Part shown: piece by piece, positions 58,030 to 64,000 of the stretch
How positions within the stretch are numbered: the first letter of the stretch is position 1
Layout of the letters: the number at the start of each line of letters is the position of its first letter
Assembly (NCBI RefSeq): GCF_018275325.1
Contig: NZ_JAGVQR010000001.1
Coordinates: forward strand, 1,240,001-1,304,000
Length of the DNA: 64,000 nucleotides
Direction of reading: 5' to 3'
Source: Nocardioides palaemonis
GTDB taxonomy: Bacteria > Actinomycetota > Actinomycetes > Propionibacteriales > Nocardioidaceae
Notes under the pieces: model-generated
Told to the model about the DNA's origin: nothing
Seen by the model: the letters and a program-made list of their open reading frames with translations, nothing else
Database searches by the model: none
Made by a program: the position numbers and the translations under genes

Positions 58030-60669
58030 TCAGAGCCCGATTCCGGAGGGTCGAGCGGCGGTCGGGCTGCTGTGGTCGATGGGGGAAGGGTGACCGTTCG
58101 GTCGCGGAGAGTCAGGTCCGTAGCGGTCGATGGCGTCGAGTGCGAGGTAGCGCAGGTGGGCGGGGCCGAGGTCCGCGCGGTCGCGGGTGAAGACCTGGCT
58201 CCACTGCTGGCGGGCTTCGTCGAGGGTTGCGGCGACGAGGTGCGCGACGTTCGATTCTCGTCCTCGGGTCATGGCGACGTACGCCGCCGCTGCTCCGGTG
58301 GTCTCACCGATGGCGACGTGGGCGTGGTCGACGGTCTCGCCCTGTGCGCCATGGATGGTCGTGGCGTAGGCCAGTTCGACGTGGTCGCGGACGTACGCCG
58401 CTGGCAGTTGCCGGTCGATGTGTCGGTCGGGGGAGTGGACTATCAGGTCGCCGGCGGTAGTGGTTGCGGTGACGGTCCAGGTCTGCCGGTTGGTGACGCC
58501 AAGGGTTGGGTCGTTGCGGCGGGTGGCAACGCACGCTCCGACGTCGAGTTGCTCGCCGCGGTGCGTGATCACACTGACGGACCGTGAAGAGTGCTCGTGC
58601 CCCAGGTTGTTGCTGATGGCGGCGTTGAGGGCGGCGACCTGTTCGCGGGTGTCCGCGACCACGAGTGCGCCACCGGCTCCGGCCTCGGTGAGTGCGGCGG
58701 TGCGTTCGGCTTCGGAGGGGTGGACGACGATCTGGCCGCGTTCGGCGAGCTGGTCGAAGACGGCGTCGGGGTCTCGGCCGTCGCGCATGCGGAGGCTGAG
58801 GTCGGCGTAGTCGGGGTCGGTGAAGCGGTGGATGCGTTCCAGCGTGAGGACGGCGCTGGGGTGTGCGCAGGCGAGGGCGTGGTCGAGGACGCCGCCGCGA
58901 CCGACGGCGGGGAGCTGGTGTCGGTCACCGAGAAGCGCGATCCGGGCACCGGCTTCGTCTGCCAGGGTCAGCAGCGCCAGGGCGTCGTCCTGGGTGACCA
59001 TGCCCGCCTCGTCGACCAGCAGCAGGTCCCCGCGCCGCAGGCGCGCCTCCGGGCACGGTTCGCTGGGCTGCCGGTTCCAGTGGCCGTCGTCATCCCAGCG
59101 CCAGCCGTGCTGGTGGAGCAGCCATGCGATCGACTGGCCTGCTGCGCCTGTTTCACGTGAGGCGACGTCGGCGGCCTTTCGGGTCGGGGTCACGACCATC
59201 AGTCGGCGACCGCTCCGCGCAAGCTGCGTTCGGACCTCGGAGAGGGTGGTCGTCTTGCCGGCGCCGGCAGCGCCCTCGATGACGACCAGCGGACTCCGGC
59301 CGGTCAGGGCCGCAACCACCCGCGCCTGCTCCGGCCCCAACCGAGCCAGGGTCGCGCGGTCCATCCGAGGGTGCTGGGCATGCTCGGAGCGTCGCATGAG
59401 CCGTTCGAGGATCTGGGTCTCGACGGCGAGCACCGCTGGTGAGGTCAACGCGCGTACGTGTTCGGGGACGTCGGGACGCAGCAGCAGGGAGGTGCAGCAG
59501 GCGGACGCGCGTTCGGTGAGGTCCTCGGCGAGCTCGAGCCGGACGCCAGGGGTGGTGACGACGCCGGACTGAGCGATCAGGGTCTCGACCTGCCCTCGGA
59601 TGTCGGCGGTATTCCAGGCGGACCGTCTTGCACCCAGGCGCGCGAGCACGAGTTCGGCCGCCCGGTCGCGGTCGATGTCCGAGATCGACGCCGCCTTCAA
59701 CGGGGCAGCGGCGATCGGGTCTCGGTATCCGAGCGCGTGCAGGTCCATATTCCACCCCTGGATCACTTGGGTGCCGTCAGTCGGGACGGCCTTGTCGGGT
59801 CGGGCTTCGGCCCACGCACGCCGGTCCCAGACCTCCCGCAGCTGCGGTCGTGGCTCCTCGCCGGGGTGCTCGGACCGCCAGGCGGCTTCGTACCGGTCGG
59901 CGTTGGCCCGGATCTGGGCGCTGCGGGCGCTGAACGCGCCCGAGAACGGTTCGAGCTCCTTAATCTCGCCGGACTCGGGGTCGACCGTGAAGCCGGCGTC
60001 GGCGAGCGCGGTGCGGAGCTCGGGGTCGGTGGCGACGGCGGCGTGGCCGATCCCGTTGATGGCCTCGATCATGTCGCGCACCCCGACCGAGTGGAGCCCG
60101 CGCCATCGGCCGGCCGCGAAGACACGGGCGTTGATCTGGAGGTGCAGGTGGCGGTGCGGGTCGCCAGCGCGAGACGTGTAGTGCCGGATCACGGCTGCCT
60201 CGAGCTGCTCGACAGGTACCTGCACCTGGCGTCCGCGTGGCCCGATCCGGGTGGTGGCGTGTGCGGTGAGGTAGGCGATGATCTGCTCGGCGGCACGATC
60301 TTGTGCGGCATCCAGCGCGGCGGAGACCTCGGGATGCAGAGCGGCAGCGAGGGACCAGGTCTTGGGCCCGTTGATGGTGACCTCGACGAACCGCAGCCCG
60401 TTGGCGTCCGTGCGTAGGCGTCCCTTCGGCTCGCCGGTCTCGACGTCCATACCCGCGACCCAGATCTCGTAGGCGGCGCCGTCGAGGTTCGGTCGTCTGG
60501 TGACTCTGCTCAGACCGTCCGGGGAGCGCGCGCCCGTGAACCGCTTCGCGATGCCGGCGCCTTCGGCCAGGTAGTAGTCGTCGTAGCGGGCGCAGTCCTG
60601 CTCGACGTAGGTACGCGCGGCCTTCGGGGTGCCGCGGTAGAACTTCACGCCACCATGCACCGAAGTCAC
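58030..60669 (-). CDS. MobF-family relaxase-helicase (TrwC/TraI type)
   Basis: 879 residues. Relaxase part: Tyr-rich YDDYYLAEG near residue 35, and the HUH metal site HRHLHLQINARVFA near 170. Helicase part: Walker A GAAGAGKTTTL near 480, Walker B LLLVDEAG, GDRHQLPAVGRGG and the RecD-like C-terminal YATTIHGAQGETVDHAHV and AYVAMTRGRESN. It nicks at oriT and unwinds the transferred strand. GTG at 60669 chosen. Likely lets the element conjugate or be mobilised; no coupling protein is in the window. Confidence 0.93.
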   Translation of the reverse strand: MTSVHGGVKFYRGTPKAARTYVEQDCARYDDYYLAEGAGIAKRFTGARSPDGLSRVTRRPNLDGAAYEIWVAGMDVETGEPKGRLRTDANGLRFVEVTINGPKTWSLAAALHPEVSAALDAAQDRAAEQIIAYLTAHATTRIGPRGRQVQVPVEQLEAAVIRHYTSRAGDPHRHLHLQINARVFAAGRWRGLHSVGVRDMIEAINGIGHAAVATDPELRTALADAGFTVDPESGEIKELEPFSGAFSARSAQIRANADRYEAAWRSEHPGEEPRPQLREVWDRRAWAEARPDKAVPTDGTQVIQGWNMDLHALGYRDPIAAAPLKAASISDIDRDRAAELVLARLGARRSAWNTADIRGQVETLIAQSGVVTTPGVRLELAEDLTERASACCTSLLLRPDVPEHVRALTSPAVLAVETQILERLMRRSEHAQHPRMDRATLARLGPEQARVVAALTGRSPLVVIEGAAGAGKTTTLSEVRTQLARSGRRLMVVTPTRKAADVASRETGAAGQSIAWLLHQHGWRWDDDGHWNRQPSEPCPEARLRRGDLLLVDEAGMVTQDDALALLTLADEAGARIALLGDRHQLPAVGRGGVLDHALACAHPSAVLTLERIHRFTDPDYADLSLRMRDGRDPDAVFDQLAERGQIVVHPSEAERTAALTEAGAGGALVVADTREQVAALNAAISNNLGHEHSSRSVSVITHRGEQLDVGACVATRRNDPTLGVTNRQTWTVTATTTAGDLIVHSPDRHIDRQLPAAYVRDHVELAYATTIHGAQGETVDHAHVAIGETTGAAAAYVAMTRGRESNVAHLVAATLDEARQQWSQVFTRDRADLGPAHLRYLALDAIDRYGPDSPRPNGHPSPIDHSSPTAARPSGIGL

Positions 60670-60724
60670 CGTCCTCGACGTCGTCCGTCGACAACCAACG
60701 GACCCCCAGAAATGCCGCGTGGGC

Positions 60725-60762
60725 CGCTCCAACTGGAGCGACCCATCTACGGACCTTCGTAG
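60725..60762. other. Inverted repeats upstream of the relaxase, oriT candidate
   Basis: CGCTCCA-AC-TGGAGCG (60725-60740) and CTACG-6-CGTAG (60747-60762) lie 55-95 bases before the relaxase start, where MobF oriT sites are often found. Confidence 0.4.
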
Positions 60763-60949
60763 CATGCGTGCCGCTTGGTAGGTAGGGGTTGGAAGCCGGC
60801 GACGAGAGAAAGGAGGGGTCAGATTGTGGGTGCTGGGGCTGTCCGGTGGTGTTCAACGTTCTGGGACAGTCCGGGCATTCTGGAGGACTGGGCTGAGCGG
60901 CTTGCCGGTCAAAGCGGTGTCGGGCGTGGGTCGTGGGACGACGCGGGGC

Positions 60950-61288
60950 TCAGCCTCGAGCCCAGAACTTCGGACCGCCCGGAAGGAGAAGCCAACGGGC
61001 GGTGACGACGGATGCGTCTCCCGACGAGACCTCCTCGAGCCTGCGCAGTAGCCAGCTCAACAACGCGCAGTCGACGGAGTAGGGCCACTCTGCAACGAGT
61101 GGCTGGCCGAGCTCGTGCCACGGTCCCAGTTCCATGTCGTCGATCGCGCTCGGAAGATCGCCGTGGACTGCCTCCTCACCCCCATAGACCACGGCGTCGT
61201 GGATCCTTCGCATCAACTGCATCGCGGCGCTGAACAACTCGTCCTCGTCGAACGTGGTGAAGAGCTCAAGCTGCTCGTCAAGTGTCAT
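60950..61288 (-). CDS. Small acidic protein of the mobile element, function unknown
   Basis: 112 residues opening MTLDEQLELFTTFDEDELF, largely helical and acidic, ending WLLLPGGPKFWARG. A helix AMQLMRRIHDAVVY is followed by a Trp/Pro-containing region (LGPWHELGQPLVAEWPYSVD). No family recognised. ATG at 61288 chosen; upstream extension has different codon usage. Between it and the relaxase lie 280 bases with the oriT-like repeats. Confidence 0.6.
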   Translation of the reverse strand: MTLDEQLELFTTFDEDELFSAAMQLMRRIHDAVVYGGEEAVHGDLPSAIDDMELGPWHELGQPLVAEWPYSVDCALLSWLLRRLEEVSSGDASVVTARWLLLPGGPKFWARG

Positions 61289-61460
61289 GGCGCCATCACA
61301 GGCAAATGTGTTTGTGTTCGCTCGCCATACGGTCGCTAGTTGTGAATGGAGTCCACTTCGCGTGCACATTGGCTCGCGAGTGAACGGCAGGGGCGGACGT
61401 CCGGATCTGGCACCAGATGCGGTCTCAGCGGCCGCGCTGAAAGAGTGGCAGCATCGGCGC

Positions 61461-61614
61461 GTGGCTCCTGTATCGCGTCGCGTGGCGCGACGGATTGAGC
61501 AAGACTTCAACCCGGACGTCGCAGAGACTGTCACCCGGGTTGTCGCACGTACTTCGCGGTCCGAGAGGGTGCAAGCAGCGATCGTGCTTGCCGCCGACGG
61601 CGACGCGCGGGAAG
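61461..61614 (+). pseudogene. N-terminal gene fragment, truncated
   Basis: From a GTG, about 51 codons read VAPVSRRVARRIEQDF, then NPDVAETVTRVV and RSERVQAAIVLAADGD, resembling the start of a conserved actinobacterial protein family (opening VSPRVAARIEADF in relatives I recall). The similarity stops at about 61614, where the 3' end of the leftward orphan gene begins. No other gene is seen in 61289-61625. Confidence 0.45.
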
Positions 61615-61625
61615 TTTTTCTGTTG

Positions 61626-62888
61626 TCAGGTCGGTGGTGCGACGCCGATGTTTCGCAGTTCGGGGGTGGTGCGGAGCTGGTCGGCTGTCAGTGGTGGCGG
61701 GTTCTGGCGCAGGGTGTCAAGGGTCATGATCGCGCTTGCGAAGTCTGCTCGGGCGGCTGCGAGGACGTGTGGGTCGGTCCAGTCCGGCCAGGGGCTGTTG
61801 AAGTCGCTGACGTAGTGAGGATCCGGATGGAGCCAAGGCATGGGGTCGACCGCAGTGACGAGGTATCGGTCGTGTGCGAGGTCTCGAATGTTCCAACGCT
61901 CGGCGGGCAGCGTGGTCTTCGCGAGCTGGCTGGTGGTGAGGACCTGGGCGACGCCGGCATCGAAGACGTAGTCGGGTTCAAGGTGCTTGAAGGTGTGCGG
62001 GTGGGTCACGTCGTCGAAGAACGGGGTCTTCGGGAAGATCCGCGCTGTCATGCTGATGGCAATCATCTGGATGCCTAGCTCGCGGATCAGCGCGTACGCG
62101 AGGTCTGGCGCGAGTCGGGTGGCAAGGTCGGTGAGCGAGTCCAGCTGTTCAGCGCGCGGCTGGTCGGGGTCGTAGTCGCAGACGATGACCTCGGACTCGG
62201 CAAACCGCACTTGTCGTCTGGTGCGCCGGTCGGGACTGGTGGCACTGATCCCGAGGAGTGGTTCATCGCGAAGTGCCCGGGTGAGGTACGGGACCAGCGC
62301 GTCCGGGGTCGCTTCGATTGTCGCGGTGGTGTGGATCAGGACCGTCCCCTGGACATGGGTGACCCAGTCGACGAGCGCTGTGATGACGCGACGGTGTCGT
62401 GCTTCGTCGACCCATGAGCCGCGGTTTCCCGGGTGCTTGCGCCAGTCATCGAAGGCGGCGTACATGGCGTCGGTGTCGTTGAGGGGGCTGAGCAGCATGC
62501 CCAAGGCGGGAAGTGCGTTGTTGCCGAAGGGGGAGTCGTCCTTGAACGTCTTGGCCGGAACCAGCCGGCCGGTGATGCCGCGCGAGGCGAGGTCGGCGGC
62601 AAGGTGGTCGAGCATCAACGGCAGTGCCTTGGCGGGTTCGCAGTCCCGTACCCGCGCGATCGGTCCTGCCGGGGTGGGGACGGCCCCGTCGAGGGAGATG
62701 TAGGCCTCGTCGCGGTGCTCGTACTCGAGCAGCTCCTCGGTGACGGCGTTGGTCGCCGCCTGCAGTGCGTCCAATGCCGTGTGCGGGTCTTGGTCGGCCA
62801 TCAGCAGCAGGTGCTGGTCGCCGCCAACGAACCCGGCGCGCTTGAAGGCCGAGAGCGTGTAGGTGACGCCTGGCTGGTCGGTGGTCAC
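61626..62888 (-). CDS. Orphan 420-aa protein of the mobile element
   Basis: Unrecognised. N-terminus YTLSAFKRAGFVGGDQHLLLMADQD; a mid segment ALPLMLDHLAADLASRGITGRLVPAKTFKDDSPF; acidic-Trp clusters LVDWVTHVQGTVLI and FNSPWPDWTDPHVL; an Asp-rich CDYDPDQPRAEQLD. Length, absence of membrane helices and the C-terminal helical end suggest a soluble cytoplasmic enzyme or regulator. It is divergent from the exported-nuclease-like gene (108 bases between starts). ATG at 62888. Confidence 0.65.
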   Translation of the reverse strand: MTTDQPGVTYTLSAFKRAGFVGGDQHLLLMADQDPHTALDALQAATNAVTEELLEYEHRDEAYISLDGAVPTPAGPIARVRDCEPAKALPLMLDHLAADLASRGITGRLVPAKTFKDDSPFGNNALPALGMLLSPLNDTDAMYAAFDDWRKHPGNRGSWVDEARHRRVITALVDWVTHVQGTVLIHTTATIEATPDALVPYLTRALRDEPLLGISATSPDRRTRRQVRFAESEVIVCDYDPDQPRAEQLDSLTDLATRLAPDLAYALIRELGIQMIAISMTARIFPKTPFFDDVTHPHTFKHLEPDYVFDAGVAQVLTTSQLAKTTLPAERWNIRDLAHDRYLVTAVDPMPWLHPDPHYVSDFNSPWPDWTDPHVLAAARADFASAIMTLDTLRQNPPPLTADQLRTTPELRNIGVAPPT

Positions 62889-62919
62889 GAGAAGGCTCCG
62901 GTCGCGTTTGGTGAAAGTT

Positions 62920-62949
62920 TTGCGGCAACTGTAGAGGTCCCCCTAGGGT
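62920..62949 (+). promoter_or_regulatory. Promoter of the exported-protein gene
   Basis: TTGCGG (62920-62925), 18 bases, TAGGGT (62944-62949); a GGGGGAG ribosome site precedes the GTG at 62997. Confidence 0.55.
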
Positions 62950-62996
62950 CGGACCGCATCATCCCGTCAGGGATCGGTTGACTAGGGGGAGTCATC

Positions 62997-63197
62997 GTGT
63001 TGCTGCTGGGTTGTCATGGTGTCGTGACGCGTTCCGTCGTGCTAGCGATCGTCCTGACCGGAGTGCACACGTTGGCTCTGCCGCCGACTGCCACGAACAT
63101 GGCGAATGCAGCAACTACCGCGACCGAGCCCTGCAGCACCGATCGCACTCAGCCCGGCTGCTCAGGCAAGAACTACCGTCCGGCCTGGAGCAGGTAA
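62997..63197 (+). CDS. Signal-peptide-bearing ORF (probable 5' part of the following frame)
   Basis: 66 residues: a basic/hydrophobic start (VVTRSVVLAIVLTGVHTLA) with small residues after it, like a signal peptide ending near TATNMANA, then a Cys-containing segment (PCSTDRTQPGC). It ends at TAA 63197, but coding-like sequence continues at once in the -1 frame to the window end. Either a frameshift or an error splits one gene, or this is a separate small exported peptide. Confidence 0.5.
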   Translation: MLLLGCHGVVTRSVVLAIVLTGVHTLALPPTATNMANAATTATEPCSTDRTQPGCSGKNYRPAWSR

Positions 63198-64000
63198 ATG
63201 AACTTAGCGAGAACTCGTCGTTCAACTACGAGCTGGCAGAAGGAGTTGCAGCCGGATTCAACAAGGTGAGTGTGCCTGGCGTGCGGCGCGACCTCTCGGA
63301 CCCGGATGACCCGCGTCTGACGCGTGCGCGACTGGCACGAGATTGCCTCACGCCGGAAAGCCTTGCGTCGATCTCGGTGTACTTGTGGTACCAGTGCGGG
63401 TCGGGTCCGGGGCGCGGCGTCGAGGCCATCGCTCAGGCCCGGTTCATTGCTGCCAACAACGATGACGAACGCCTCGGGCACGTCTCGCCGAACATTCAAT
63501 GGGAAGTTCAGACCTCGGCAGGAACAGCAGACATCGTCCTCTATCCCGTGCAGAACCCCGTGGAATCGTCGTACCCGGCAACGGACGGCCCTGCTGAGGT
63601 GATCGAGGTAAAGCAGGAGGGGACCAAGAGTGAAGTAGAGACGCAGAGTCAGGCGAACCGCTATCGCCTTGCACTGACTTCACGTCGAGGACTTGCGGAA
63701 TTTCGGAACTTTGCGGCTCATCCGTACTCCGACACGTTCAAGATCCTGCACCGGCGCGGCGGTCAGGGCTTACAAGTCGGGGACACTCGATGTGTCGGTG
63801 CTGAAGCGATGTTGGCCACGTATGACGCCAAGGGACTGGGCGGTGTTCCCGGTGTGTTGTGGGTGACCGAGGACAAGGACGAGCGCCAATGCCTTGATGC
63901 CGAGGCAGCCGAAGCACCATTCAAGGAGGCCCTCGCCGGCATCGAAGTTGAGCGACTTGAGAAGGCGGCCGCGGTTGAAGCGGAGGGCTTCAATGGCTCT
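63180..64000 (+). pseudogene. Exported-protein frame continuing off the window; PD-(D/E)XK-like signature
   Basis: Open in one frame from about 63180 to 64000 with no stop: SGLEQVNELSENSSFNYELAE at its start, then DPDDPRLTRARLARDCL, SVYLWYQCGSGPG, and GTADIVLYPV followed about 20 residues later by AEVIEVKQEG and ETQSQANRYRLAL. Asp, then Glu-x-Lys, then Gln resembles a restriction-endonuclease-fold core. No ATG/GTG precedes GTG 63266 in this frame, so the upstream part likely belongs to the signal-peptide ORF via a frameshift. Typed as broken gene; could be intact if the shift is an error. Confidence 0.5.

Larger units (their letters stand above)
56233..64000. mobile_element. Integrated conjugative or mobilizable element at tRNA-Glu (right end outside window)
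   Basis: tRNA-Glu borders a tyrosine integrase, an excisionase-like HTH protein, a MobF relaxase-helicase and orphan genes with lower GC, particularly beyond 61.3 kb. That order is standard for actinobacterial integrative elements. The left attachment core is expected within the 3' half of the tRNA; the matching repeat at the far end is not in the window. Confidence 0.85.

Noticed and set aside
63266..64000. GTG at 63266 as the true start of the last gene
   Set aside because: Protein-like sequence (NSSFNYELAE) continues upstream in the same frame to about 63180, so a start there would cut the protein; left as an alternative only.

Overview
The window is very GC-rich actinobacterial chromosome, most likely Nocardioides or a close relative (Propionibacteriales). 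The call rests on base composition, frequent GTG starts, actinobacterial families (DUF222/HNH, DUF6297, YczR/YczE, BioQ) and the scattered order ilvD - ilvBNC - serA - leuB - ilvE - cimA - gltX. Genus is inference; no rRNA is present.

Layout. 2-853 is the 3' end of a BNR/Asp-box protein. 0.9-10.3 kb: SRPBCC protein, ilvD, kynureninase, GNAT, VOC, dCMP deaminase, a repeat-bearing membrane protein divergent from a TetR regulator, a DUF6973-like protein, an S66 peptidase and two tandem pterin-dehydratase/VOC fusions. 10.3-13.9 kb: ilvBNC behind an attenuator. 14-19.5 kb: methyltransferase, NCS1 permease, DsbA-family protein, YdeI-like protein, serA. 19.5-26 kb: divergent yczR/yczE pair, then a leftward run (methyltransferase, gamma-glutamyltransferase, ABC ATPase, DUF6297 permease). 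26-30.5 kb: leader region, a 46-aa protein, leuB, an orphan gene, ilvE, DUF2306. 30.5-42.6 kb: two-component system, NERD and HNH proteins, PhyH, arsR-VOC, lysoplasmalogenase, Ser/Thr kinase, DksA-like protein, acyltransferase plus glycosyltransferase. 42.8-44.7 kb: cimA behind an isoleucine-rich leader. 45-56 kb: TetR/FMN reductase, amidase, bioYMN with bioQ, pentapeptide protein, sulfotransferase, a conserved leftward gene, FAH-family protein, gltX, CPBP protease, tRNA-Gln.

From tRNA-Glu (56233) to the window end lies an integrated mobile element: tyrosine integrase whose 3' end is read from the antisense strand of the tRNA gene, an excisionase-type HTH protein, a MobF relaxase-helicase, orphan genes, a gene fragment, and a frameshifted or bipartite exported protein with a PD-(D/E)XK-like signature that runs off the window.

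The unifying theme is branched-chain amino acid synthesis: ilvD, ilvBNC, leuB, ilvE and cimA are all here. Three of these loci carry short leader ORFs rich in Ile/Leu/Val codons: [13 protein letters not shown] before ilvB (class known in actinobacteria), MRTVFVLIDRRGEA before the 46-aa ORF/leuB unit, and MSTTSISTIIIR before cimA with a strong terminator. A second theme is architectural: about twenty genes have a TANNNT-like hexamer 6-7 bases before the start codon, the signature of leaderless mRNAs, and this decides several start choices.
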